Shown: piece after piece, positions 9,442 through 19,082 of the stretch
Layout: each line of letters begins with the position of its first letter
Numbering within the stretch: position 1 is the stretch's first letter
NCBI RefSeq assembly: GCF_000330505.1
Contig: NW_004443578.1
Location: 62,001-126,000, forward strand
Source of the DNA: Entamoeba invadens IP1
Taxonomy: Eukaryota; Evosea; Mastigamoebida; Endamoebidae
Direction of reading: 5' to 3'
DNA length: 64,000 nt
Translations under genes and position numbers: made by a program
Notes under the pieces: generated by a model
Seen by the model: only the letters and a program-made list of their open reading frames with translations
Told to the model about the DNA's origin: nothing
Database searches by the model: none

Positions 9442-11592
9442 TTATTTTATTTTTTTCTTTTTATCTTTCTTTTTTTCCTTTTTCTTTTCTTTTTCAGTTT
9501 TCTCTTTTTCTTTTTCGGCCGCCTTTACGTCGTCTGTTTTTCCCTTTGAGTCTCTTGACTTTTCCTTTTTTCCTTTTTCAAGTGGCGGAGCCACGCCGGC
9601 TGGTTTTGGAGGAGTTGTGTGTTTTTCTTTCTTCTCGTCTTTCTCGGACTTTTCTGGTGATGAATTGTTTTGTGCTGTTTGGACTCTTCCGATGAATTTA
9701 TTGACGCGTGGGGAGCTCTGCACGTCTTTTGAGTCTTTTTTTGCTTCAATATTTTCTTTGAGGTTTTCCTGTTTTTTGACGAGTTCATTTGGGTCCAAGT
9801 TTTGCATTGGTTGCACTTTTTCTTTGAATTGTTGTGAAAAAGATTTACGACGGAGACCGCCCGTGTTTTTCAATTTGATGTCGGCAGGGTTAAAACCATG
9901 AGGAAACCCTCCGCGCACTCCTATTTTTGTTTTTTTCTCGTCTTGAGTTTCTACCGCTTGTTGTGGGTCATTCTCTGAAGTTCCAGCAGTACAAAGGACA
10001 GTGGAGTTCTCGTTTTGTGTTGGAAGACTCGAGTTGAACTCGAAAAAGTTCTTTGAAATGGGGTATCGCCCTTTCTTGCCATTGGGACGGATTTGGAAGT
10101 ACATCAAGTCGCTTCCGACGGTCAACTCTTCAATACCAAATGACGAACGACGTTGTTTTTCTGTTGCGTTAGTTGGTATATCATTTGTGTCCAAATAATT
10201 TGATGTTTTTTGATTATTGATATCTTCGACAGTCGTAATTGATTCACTTTTCATATGGAGAGGTTGTGGGGAGGTCTCTACCTTGTTTTGTGTGTTAAGT
10301 ACTTCACCTCCTTCAAGTTGAATATCGTTTTTCTGTTGAGAAAGTTGTTCAAATGTTAACTCTGGCGGGTTTGGAGGTGCTTTATATTGTTCAACTATAT
10401 GTTCATCAAGTGGCGGAGGTGCTAAATCGTCAGCTGCTATTGTTAGCACAACATTTGATGCGTTCGCTACGTCTATTTTTGTTTCAGAATTTGAAGGTAG
10501 TGTTTTATCGCAATGTTTATCGCAACTATCATTTTGTGTCATTTTATTTTCAGAATTTAAGGAATTGTTGTTACTTGTCTGGTCTTTCTGATCATCATCG
10601 GGTTGACTCTTTTGCATCTCATTTTCTACTTCCTCACGGACTTGCTTCTCAAGCTCTTCGTTGATTTTTCTTTCGATCTCTGCTTCGTCTTCTTCATTTA
10701 ATTCTTCATTCAAATCTTCAGTATTTGGTTTCACATCAAATTGTTTTCCATTCATTAAATCAGACATTACTTCATTGTATATTTCTGTTCGTGTTTGTTC
10801 TTCCATTTCATCAAGTAACTTCATACACATATCCATCATCTCACTTTTGATCTCTTCACTCTTTTTCTCTTCCCACATCTCGCGACTTTTTTTCTCGTCT
10901 TCTTTAAATTGCCGAACGTATTCATCAATTTTCTGCTCCGCTTCATTTTCAAGCTCTTTGGTGGTTTGTTCAAGTTCTTTTGTTTTTGCTTCAAGAAGTT
11001 CCTTTTCTTTTTGTTTAAAGTCCTCTCCACACTTTTCTATCGCTTTTCGACTGGTTTCTTTTTCATCTGCAATTTCTTTGTTTTTGTCGTCTTCCACTTT
11101 TTGAAGGGTAATTTTTAAGTGCTCATTTTCATCGCTTAATTTCTGAATGTTTTCTTTTTGTTGCGATAAATCTATTTTTAGAACCTCATTTTCTTTTTGG
11201 AATGTCGCAATTATTTTTGAGTTCGATTCCTCAAAGTCCACTTTTTCCTTTTCCAGTTCTGTGATTTTGACGAGTAATTTTGAGTTTTCTTCTTTCGAAT
11301 ATTTTTCAGAAGTTTGTAACTCAAGTATTGTAGCCTTCAGTGTAGTGTTTTCTGTTAAGGCTTTAGAAAGCTCTTCGTTTTTCTTCTCATATTTCTCTTT
11401 CCACTCCTTTTCAACTTCCACTTTTGCTTCTTCAACTGCCTTTTTCTTCATTTCTGCAATTGCAGTGGACATATCTTTTGAAGAGGACGGTTGTACGTGT
11501 TTCGCCTCCTTCTCAAGCTTCCTCTTTTCTCGCATCTCGGCCTCAATCTTTGCACGAATAGCCGCCTTTTTCGCTTCAAGTGTGTCACTCAT
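9442..11592 (-). CDS. Coiled-coil protein, paralogue B
   Basis: A 716-residue protein. The frame opens 16 codons earlier at 11640, but the start MSDTLEAKK at 11592 aligns with paralogue A and is preferred. Order: basic N-terminal helix (IRAKIEAEMREKRKLEKE), long Lys/Glu coiled coil to ~280 containing the segment identical to paralogue A (~251-272), an acidic region (DLNEELNEEDEAEIERKINEEL), a long low-complexity middle with Ser/Thr/Asn and Pro stretches, then RKSFSQQFKEKVQP and SPRVNKFIGRVQ motifs, and an extremely Lys-rich tail (KEKEKTEKEKKKEKKKDKK). The middle and tail are absent from paralogue A, so the pair has diverged by expansion or loss of low-complexity DNA. Function unknown; a filament or scaffold role is only inference. 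Confidence 0.85.
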   Translation of the reverse strand: MSDTLEAKKAAIRAKIEAEMREKRKLEKEAKHVQPSSSKDMSTAIAEMKKKAVEEAKVEVEKEWKEKYEKKNEELSKALTENTTLKATILELQTSEKYSKEENSKLLVKITELEKEKVDFEESNSKIIATFQKENEVLKIDLSQQKENIQKLSDENEHLKITLQKVEDDKNKEIADEKETSRKAIEKCGEDFKQKEKELLEAKTKELEQTTKELENEAEQKIDEYVRQFKEDEKKSREMWEEKKSEEIKSEMMDMCMKLLDEMEEQTRTEIYNEVMSDLMNGKQFDVKPNTEDLNEELNEEDEAEIERKINEELEKQVREEVENEMQKSQPDDDQKDQTSNNNSLNSENKMTQNDSCDKHCDKTLPSNSETKIDVANASNVVLTIAADDLAPPPLDEHIVEQYKAPPNPPELTFEQLSQQKNDIQLEGGEVLNTQNKVETSPQPLHMKSESITTVEDINNQKTSNYLDTNDIPTNATEKQRRSSFGIEELTVGSDLMYFQIRPNGKKGRYPISKNFFEFNSSLPTQNENSTVLCTAGTSENDPQQAVETQDEKKTKIGVRGGFPHGFNPADIKLKNTGGLRRKSFSQQFKEKVQPMQNLDPNELVKKQENLKENIEAKKDSKDVQSSPRVNKFIGRVQTAQNNSSPEKSEKDEKKEKHTTPPKPAGVAPPLEKGKKEKSRDSKGKTDDVKAAEKEKEKTEKEKKKEKKKDKKKKIK
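10775..10839 (-). repeat. 65-bp block identical to 7933-7997
   Basis: Partner of the identical block in paralogue A. It encodes the MMDMCMKLLDEMEEQTRT region of the coiled coil. Confidence 0.9.
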
Positions 11593-11640
11593 AATTATTG
11601 AGATGGACTCCAACTTTTGAATATTGATTTTTTGAACCAT

Positions 11641-12422
11641 TTCTGGATGGGTGTCTTTTTCGTCAAATTGTTTTTCTTCATTGGCCTGTTTGCCTAAAAC
11701 TAATATCTAACATACAAACAAAAAGTTTACTTGTTTTGATGTTGACTACCATTAACTATTATTAATAATACATTTATTATTATTTTACTAAAACTATGTT
11801 AATCATTGACTATTGGCTCGTTTTATATAAAAAAGAAGTTTCTATAGAATTCGGTTGTTTATCAATATTATAATTTCTACTTTTTAAATAATTGTGAAAC
11901 ACACTTAATCTATCAATATTATTTTTATTGTTATTTTTAGATTTAATATTTTTTTTCGTTTTACAAAATTATTAAAAAAATGGTATATTTTTATTATAAT
12001 TTATGACAATTTAATATTAAACAACTAATACTTTTTACAATAAAGTTATAAAAATTATTTGATTTATAAATTATTTTTTTGAAAAACAAATTTGGATTTA
12101 TTTCATAAATAACAATTGTTATTATTATTATGAATTATTATTATTAATTAACATTTTTAAAAAAGTGACAAAAATATAATTATATTTTTATTATTTATAA
12201 AAATTTATCTCTTTTTGAAAATAATGGAGTTTAATTAATAGAAAGAAACTATATAATACAACTAAAACAATAGATTTATTTCTATAATATATAATTAAAA
12301 TAACATATAACAAAAAGAATAATTAAAATTCATTTAGTTTTTTAACCATTCTACAAAATAATATAACAAATTACATATTATTAATATTAAACAACTATTA
12401 TATAATAATAGTTTTTTTTTTA
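11641..12422. other. AT-rich divergent intergenic region
   Basis: No gene seen. It lies between the divergently transcribed coiled-coil B and SUMO-like genes and should hold both promoters. Confidence 0.6.
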
Positions 12423-12458
12423 ATATAAAAAGGGTTCTCTCTTTTCCAATCTGTTTCT
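12423..12458 (+). promoter_or_regulatory. Core promoter of the SUMO-like gene
   Basis: ATATAAAAAGG lies ~30 bases before the ATG at 12459, followed by a pyrimidine-rich stretch; typical short Entamoeba promoter spacing. Confidence 0.5.
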
Positions 12459-13164
12459 ATGTCAAATAATTACATTGACCTTGTCGCTGCAGAAGAAAGT
12501 CATTACAGTTTATCTTCTCAGCCGAGTGTTCAAGATCAGATGAAAATGGAATTTGGGACTGGATCTGGAATAAACGTGACGGTAAGGCGTGACGGGGCAA
12601 AAAAGACTATGAAAGTTCCTAAAACAACAACAATCAAACAACTCAAGGAAATATACTCGAAAGATACGTCGGCCGCACTCACTTTCAAGTTCGTGGGGAT
12701 ACTTCTTAAGGACGAGAAAACACTGGACAACTATACAGTAGAGGACGGAGATACCATTGACTGCACTGTCGATGAAAAGGCTATTGATCCTTCTCATTTC
12801 GTCAAATTAAAACTTCGTTACGACAACAATATCTCGTCTTTCAGAATCTCGCCTGTTTGTTTTTTATTAGATTCTATAATAATTTTACTTGTCATATATA
12901 GTTTGTCATTTGTGAGAAGTCAAAACAATTGGTAATAGTAAAATGTACTTAAAATATGGAATAATGCAAAAATCTTCAACACATTAAGAAAGTGACAACA
13001 AGATTGACAAGCTCGAAAAGCTGTTCGTTAGATTCGCAGAAAAGATCGGAGAGGACGTCACACACCTCAAATTTCTGTTTGATGGGTATACCATTTCGAT
13101 GGAAGACACGGCAAATTCTCAAGAGCTAGAAAACAACTTTATTATTGATGTAATCAAATTTTAG
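12459..13164 (+). CDS. Tandem SUMO-like domain protein (Rad60/Esc2/NIP45-like), one intron
   Basis: Exon 1 is 12459-12854 with a GTTTGT donor. The next in-frame exon runs to the TAG at 13162-13164. The acceptor is uncertain; AACAAG ending at 13002 keeps phase 0 and gives exactly the SUMO spacing (SFRIS-P-ID-KLEKLF). Unspliced, the frame runs into hydrophobic intron code and stops at 12935. The spliced product is ~185 residues with two ubiquitin-like beta-grasp domains. Domain 1 (~37-107) has GINVTVRRDGAKKTMKV, TIKQLKEIYS, FKFVGILLKDEKTLDNY, VEDGDTIDCTV. Domain 2 (~114-185) has VKLKLRYDN, KLEKLFVRFAEKIG, LKFLFDGYTIS, NNFIIDVIKF. No C-terminal diglycine exists, so it is not a conjugated modifier. 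Two tandem SUMO-like domains are the hallmark of Rad60/Esc2/NIP45 genome-stability factors, which mimic SUMO toward Ubc9 and SUMO ligases. The assignment to that family is inference. Confidence 0.75.
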
Positions 13165-13988
13165 TATATAGAGTTTTCTATTTATTTACTAACCAACTAA
13201 TAGTAAATAAATCATACACTTGAACTAATCATTAACAGAGTATTTTCGTGTTTTTATAAGTTGACTTTTCGTATTTTTTACGATCAAAAAGCTTTGTTAT
13301 TTAACTAATATAATAATGATTTATAAAATTATTATTATAATAATTAACAATTAAATACTATTCTATTATAGTATTACAATACAATATAAAAAGTAATGGT
13401 AATATTAGTTTGGTTTATAATAATTAATAGTTTATTTAATAATAATTAAAAAATTCAGTTAGTTTTAATTTTTAACTTTTAAGATAACAAAATGTGAAAA
13501 AAATTAATAAAAATGACTCGTTTATCACAACAAACAAGTCTAATTTTGAGGGCTATTGCTTTAATATCTAATAAATGTTTTTAATATCGTTTATTTATAC
13601 GGTTTTTTGTTTATAATTTTTCAAACTCAAAGATTTAATATAATTAAATTATAATAAAACAACCATTTGTTAATAATTATATGAATTACCCAAACAAAAA
13701 CGAAGCTTCTCAAAATACTAAATGGTGTCAAAAATAAACGAAAAAAATAAAAAATAAAAATTTCAAGAAGTTTTGAAACACCAAACTATAAAATAATGGT
13801 TCAAATCTATAAATGACAAACATTATAAAAATTCATTACTTTTTAAATGGAATTTACAAACGAAAGAAATGTCCAGTAATTAACAAACTATATATAAACT
13901 ATACTATAATTAATCAAAAATAGAAACAATACGATTTGAACCAAAAAAATCGTCTCGCACTTAGAACTTGAAATGATCAAGCAAAAAA
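13165..13988. other. AT-rich intergenic region
   Basis: No gene or structured element recognised; holds the promoter of the alpha-kinase gene. Confidence 0.6.
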
Positions 13989-15578
13989 ATGGACGAAACG
14001 AAGACGATGAAATACAACGTCCAAGCTGAAGGATATCATATTGAGATTCCGTATACTTCAGATCAAGTTCGTGAACTATTAAGAGAAGGTAAAAGTATAG
14101 AATATTTTCAGCTTCATTCTGCCAAGGTGATTGCGAAAAGTGCGTCCTTTGGGAATGGGGGTGAAAGGACTGCCTTTTCGGGAAAATTCAGTCACTCAGA
14201 TCGGGAGATTGTACTCAAACGTTTTAATAAAATCCGATCATTTGAGTGTTATATAGAAACGGTGGAACGACAGATGTTATGTGAGAGCTTTGCTGAGGAA
14301 TACAATCAGTTACGTGTGACACCACTGCAACTCCACTTTGTGCCGCTGACTTTATTCCTTGCGATCAACACGCGGGACACTCGGTATGATGGGGTGACCC
14401 TTAGTCGGGCCCAACTTCGAAGTCTCGGCGAGAATTTTTTCTTTGTTGAGCCACTGTTAAGCGGGGAGTTTTTAAAGTTCAATTCGAACAATGGAGATGT
14501 CTGGATCGATACCTTTCACGCGTCGCTCCACGCGTTCTCTCATTGGACGTGGGTTGTATCTAATCATCAATTATTAGTTGCGGATTTACAAGGAGTTTTC
14601 CAAGACAAATGGTTCTATCTCACTGATCCTGCTGTCTTATCAAGCACCGACGACGAATTCAAATATTCACCAACTAATTTGGGAGAGGAAGGGATCCAAC
14701 GATTCTTTAAAACTCATCGGTGTAACCAAGTCTGCATAGGTCTCGGGATCTCAAAAAATGTCCACGACGTACAAACACCTGAGGAGTTCGTCGTGTCAAA
14801 CACCCCAACAAAATTCCTCAGAAAAAGCGCAGTGAAGAATTTGGAGATCGACGAGTTCTGCGGAACTACACAACTGACAAGGGAAAAGGGCGAGAAGAAA
14901 CTGAAATGCGAAAAGAGCGAGTTTGGGACGACAAACGAATGTCTGGAGACGTTTGAGGAGGTCCAGGAGTTGGTCGACAACTCGGAGAATGCGGAGAATG
15001 AGGATTTCTATAATTATAAAGGGAAGTTGGAAACGTTGGGGAGGTGCGTTGTGTTATATCCCTTCCGGGCAGAACATTCAGATGAATTGAATTTAAGAAG
15101 AGATGACGTCGTCGACATCTTAGCAAAAGAGGGAGATTGGTTTGTTTGTTGTGATAGATGTGTTTACTATTTTAAAGATATTTCATGGTTTAGTATTTAT
15201 TTATTATTACTATATATATTATTATTATATTATTACTATATATATTATTATTATATTATTATTATATATATTATTACTATATTATTACTATATTATTTAT
15301 TTATTATAATGTGTTATTAATATAATAATAATGACAGGTGGTGGGGGAAGTGTAACGGAAGAGAAGGAACATTCCCGAAGAATCACGTGCAAGAATTACT
15401 CCAGATGTTTAGATTTGTATGCTGCATGGACTATGAGGCTAAATGTCGTGATGAGGTGTCTGTCAAAGCAGGACAGTTTGTATATCTTGTGGGAAGAAAG
15501 AAGGATTTGGTCAGAGTGACTACAGAAGGAATGAAGTGTGGGTTTTTGCCGTTCGATGTGGTCAAAATAGTGTCGTAG
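13989..15578 (+). CDS. Alpha-kinase with two C-terminal SH3 domains (one intron, 15140-15337)
   Basis: Exon 1 (13989-15139) and exon 2 (15338-15578) join in phase 2 via a GTTTGT donor and a GACAG acceptor, giving 463 residues. The splice rebuilds an SH3 core (GDW/WWGKCNGREGTFPKNHV). Residues ~40-255 are an atypical alpha-kinase (MHCK/eEF2K) domain: VLKRF with the ATP lysine near 77, FVEPLLSGEFLKF, AFSHWTWVVS, ADLQGVF with the catalytic Asp near 199, TDPAV, the NLGEEGIQRFF glycine loop, and the Zn-binding HRCNQVC. SH3-1 spans ~351-403 (ALYPF-type VVLYPFRAEHSDELNL). SH3-2 spans ~407-463 (MDYEAKCRDEVSV...GFLPFDVVKIV) and is more divergent. The published E. histolytica alpha-kinase EhAK1, which phosphorylates actin in phagocytosis, also joins an alpha-kinase to an SH3 domain; this gene is probably its counterpart, but I infer that from architecture only. 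Confidence 0.9.
15195..15332. repeat. TATTAT/TATTAC microsatellite inside the alpha-kinase intron
   Basis: Short AT trinucleotide-type runs fill most of the 198-base intron up to the acceptor. Low-complexity expansion, no coding meaning. Confidence 0.8.
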
Positions 15579-16252
15579 TTACAGTGGAGAATGAAAGAGG
15601 AGTATCGAGTGGAGTTACATAGTGAAGGTCGTGTATAATCGCATTTAAATTCATTGAATTAACTAGTATTGCATTTATTGGTTATATTTTACTATAATTA
15701 TAATTAAAACAAATTAATATATTTTATTAAAGTTTTGTCAAACTATAAATTGAAAAGTTTTAAAATTATTAACTAATTTAATTTAAAATAATTTTAAACT
15801 ATTATTTTTTTAATAAAATTAATTAATATAACTATTATATGTTTATAATAAATGTTAATTAAATTAAATTTATTAATTTGAATTAAAACGTCAAAATAAC
15901 TTTTTTTAAAAGTTTTTAAAATTTGAACAAATAAAATAATTTTAATTATGATTGTTTAAATCATTACATATAGTTTTGTATAATAATTTGAATAGAAAAA
16001 AAAATAAATTAAAAATTGTTAAGTTTATTTTGACCAATTGAATCAATAAATATCAATTTAAAAAAATCATTCACAATGTTAAAAAAAATACTTTATTAAA
16101 CAAAAACAACAAAAACACAAAGTTAATATAAATAGTATAAAATATACATGTTAACAAAACAGTAAATATTAACATTATTTTTAATACCTAAAAATATAGC
16201 GGCATAAAAACCTTGAAGAAAAAACGAATAGAACTGATAAAGGAAATAATTA
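15579..16252. other. AT-rich intergenic region
   Basis: No supported gene. The first ~60 bases after the stop are less AT-rich and look like 3' UTR. Confidence 0.6.
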
Positions 16253-16708
16253 ATGAGTCACGAGTATGATAGTAAACAACTTTTCAAAGATTTTGATGTA
16301 GACAGTAATGGATATATAGAAAAGTCTGAATTTATCGAAGGGATGCGGCGGGTGACAGGAGCGAATGCGAGTTATGATGATGTCTTTGAAGATATTATGA
16401 CCTTTGTAGATGGGAAAGGGATGATCAACAAGAAGGACGGCCGTCTGAACAAAAACGAGTTTGACAGAATAGTAAAGGCGATGCCAAAAGACTTTTCAAA
16501 TCGAAAGGTTGCAATAGCTACAATGTTGTTCAACTTAATTGACATCGATAAAAGTGGGACTATTGAGATGGCCGAATTCCACGAATATTGTAAGAGAACG
16601 ATCGCAAATATCAAATCAGCGGACGTGAAATACGTGTTCGAGTCGATTGACGCAAATGGAAATGGGAAAGTTCAACTGGAAGAATTTATGAAGTGGTTGT
16701 TAGCATAA
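16253..16708 (+). CDS. Calmodulin-like EF-hand calcium-binding protein
   Basis: A 151-residue protein of calmodulin length with four EF-hand positions. EF1 has a full loop DVDSNGYIEKSE (15-26). EF2 (about 53-70, VDGKGMINKKDGRLNKNEF) is stretched by extra residues and is probably non-canonical. EF3 DIDKSGTIEMAE (97-108) and EF4 DANGNGKVQLEE (133-144) are complete. It should bind two to three calcium ions and act as a cytosolic sensor; the target is unknown. It lies 0.7 kb downstream of the alpha-kinase gene in the same direction. In E. histolytica a calcium-binding protein recruits the alpha-kinase in phagocytosis, but gene proximity in a eukaryote is no proof of a link, and this is not clearly that protein. 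Confidence 0.9.
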   Translation: MSHEYDSKQLFKDFDVDSNGYIEKSEFIEGMRRVTGANASYDDVFEDIMTFVDGKGMINKKDGRLNKNEFDRIVKAMPKDFSNRKVAIATMLFNLIDIDKSGTIEMAEFHEYCKRTIANIKSADVKYVFESIDANGNGKVQLEEFMKWLLA

Positions 16709-16869
16709 TTCATGGTTTTGTCCTCTTTTTTTGTAAATTAATAAAGTGGTTATATTATTAAGATTGATAACAATTTTTTGTGTTGCATTTTACAAGCTGA
16801 GTTGGTTGATATGTGTATGAACAGCTAATTTTCAATAATTATATTATTTTTATTGTAAATTTTGTTATG

Positions 16870-16894
16870 TATACTATTTTCCAAAAATCGGAAT
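16870..16894 (+). repeat. Left terminal inverted repeat of the mariner-like element
   Basis: Starts TATAC and contains CCAAAAATCGGAAT; matches the reverse complement of 22107-22131 at 22 of 25 positions. Confidence 0.7.
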
Positions 16895-17443
16895 TGGATT
16901 TTTTTTATCTATAAAATAAAGGTTATTCGTTTAAAATTATACATATTCTGTTTTTTGGAATAATCTCAAAAAGAGTAAATAAAACCTTATTTACTCACAA
17001 AACATTTTTAATTATGAGTTTTTATTTTATGATAAATAACTATTTTAATTCAGAATGTTTTCAATAATGTAATAATTCCGAATTTAAATACAATTAAATA
17101 ATTCATAATAATAGGGAGTTTTTAACAAGCAAAATGCGGGTATAAAAACAACGAATTTTGATCAATGTTGTTGATTGAAATGTTATAAATTTGTAACAAT
17201 AATTTAATTATTTTAAAGATAATACATTATGATATTAAGGTAAAACCAAAGAAAATGTTATAAAAAATACCAATTCAACCAAATAAAACAACAATCATTA
17301 TTTTTGTATTATAACCGAATTTTATAGAGAAATAATTCGTTGTTTTATTTGACTTTAAAAGTTAAATAACATCAAATCCTTTTAATTTTTTTCATCTCAA
17401 TATTATCACAAATGAGGCTTGGTGTCAAAAAACACTTGATAAA

Positions 17444-18839
17444 ATGTTGATTGTTAAAGAGATAACACTCGAAGAAATGAACTTGGTATTTTTGCAACAA
17501 CTTATTCAAGAAGATCTATTCAAAGAGAAAATATATAATATTGTCAATGATGAAAAACTCAAATTCATGGATGAGCACTTTAGTGATCCACTTTCACTTG
17601 ATGATATAAGATGTGATGTACGTATTGGTAGTTCTACTGTTAGTACAACGTTTCAATTACCAGGAGGAATGAGGCTTGACAAAACCGAAAAAGATCATAT
17701 TTCTGAAACATTAAAACTCATATCAGATAAAATTTCAAATTTAGAAGTTAAAGAAATAGAACACAATAAAATAAATAAATTCATTTTGTCTCCAGGAAAA
17801 ACAGTTGAAGAAAATGTTAAGTATTGTATTGACTGTGGTATAAAAAGACCAGCTAGCATTGTTAAAATGTTTCGTTTTTCAAACTTGCAAAGTCCTGATA
17901 TTGGGAGAATTTATCGATGTTTATCAGAGTATTCAGATATAAAACCAACTAAAAGAGGAAATCCATCATTCTCGGATAACATGAAAGAAGTAATTAAAAA
18001 TATCACAAATAAAAATGTTGTGTAAGTTGCAAAAAAATGTACTCAAATACTTAAAAATAAATGTAATATAAAAATGTCAACAACCTCATTTTATAGAATC
18101 CGGAAAAGTTTATAATTTGGTTTTTATAAAACAAAAACAATGTACGTTTTTGACAAAGAGAAACGTCGAACAAAGAAAAGCATTCGTAAAAGAGCAATTG
18201 CAAATTTTAGAAACTGAAAGAATTCACAACTTAAAACTAAAAAGGAAAAGAGGAAGAAAAATTTTTTATTCTGATGAAAGTCGTTTTTGTTATAATAATG
18301 ACAAAATACTGAGAGTTTGGAAAACAAAATGTACAACAAAAAGATGTATTGTTCTTTTTCACCTAAAAACAGCAAGTGTTATGGTGTTCGGAATTATTGG
18401 TTAAAATTTTAAAAGTTCTTTGATAAGATGCATAGGAAAATTTGGAGGAAAAGAGTATGTCAATCTTTGGAAAGAAAATAATTTATAGACTCTATTGAAA
18501 AAATGGAGGGAAAAAATTTGAATTTATACAAGATGGAACACCTCCTCATAGAGCAAAAAGTTGTTTGTATTTTTTGGCAAATAATGGGGTTAAAATAATT
18601 AAAGGATGGCCAGGAATAGTCCGGACTTGAATCCCATTGAAAATATGTGGGGAATAATGAAAAAAATGAAAATATCCCCAATGATGTCGTCGGATGCAGT
18701 GTATACAGAAGAGGTTCGTGCATGTAAATCAATACCAATGACAACAGTTAATAATCTTGTTGATTCTTTCGGCAAAAGATCGATACAATGCCAAGATAAC
18801 AATTATTTATTTATTAAAATTAAAAATTCAGATAATTAA
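17444..18839 (+). pseudogene. Tc1/mariner-type DDE transposase remnant
   Basis: The coding sequence is split into three reading frames by stops and frameshifts. The first ~193 codons hold an N-terminal region ending in a helix-turn-helix-like stretch (IVKMFRFSNLQSPDIGRIY). The second part has LTKRNVEQRKAFV and YSDESRFCYNNDKILRVWK, with the first catalytic Asp near 18273, and then SVMVFGIIG. A further frame carries FIQDGTPPHRA, with the second catalytic Asp near 18532. The last frame has NSPDLNPIENMWG with the catalytic acid near 18639. This order and spacing is that of Tc1/mariner transposases. At least three disruptions, including in-frame stops around 18405 and 18490, make it non-functional. 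Tc1/mariner elements are known to be abundant in E. invadens. Confidence 0.85.
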
Positions 18840-18951
18840 TTATTTTTGTTTATTTATAAATGTTTAATTATTTTGTGTAAATATTGAATAATTTTATTTG
18901 TGTAATTTTAATTCTTAAAATAATTATTTTAATTTTAAATAGCAAAATAAA

Positions 18952-19053
18952 GGGTTAGCGATTTGGCACCCACACCCATGCACATAACTTACATAAATTA
19001 TTTTTAGAACTAAAACAGTTTGAAAATTTGTTGTTATTTGTTTTTTAAATAAT
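18952..19053 (+). repeat. Left terminal inverted repeat of the MULE
   Basis: Reverse complement of 21992-22095 with only a few mismatches and a two-base length difference in a T run. Confidence 0.93.
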
Positions 19054-19082
19054 TAGATTTAAATCTAATAATTTACAAAAAT

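Noticed and set aside
10661..11620. Plus-strand frames opposite coiled-coil paralogue B
   Set aside because: Phe/Ser-rich antisense of Glu/Lys codons; no independent evidence.
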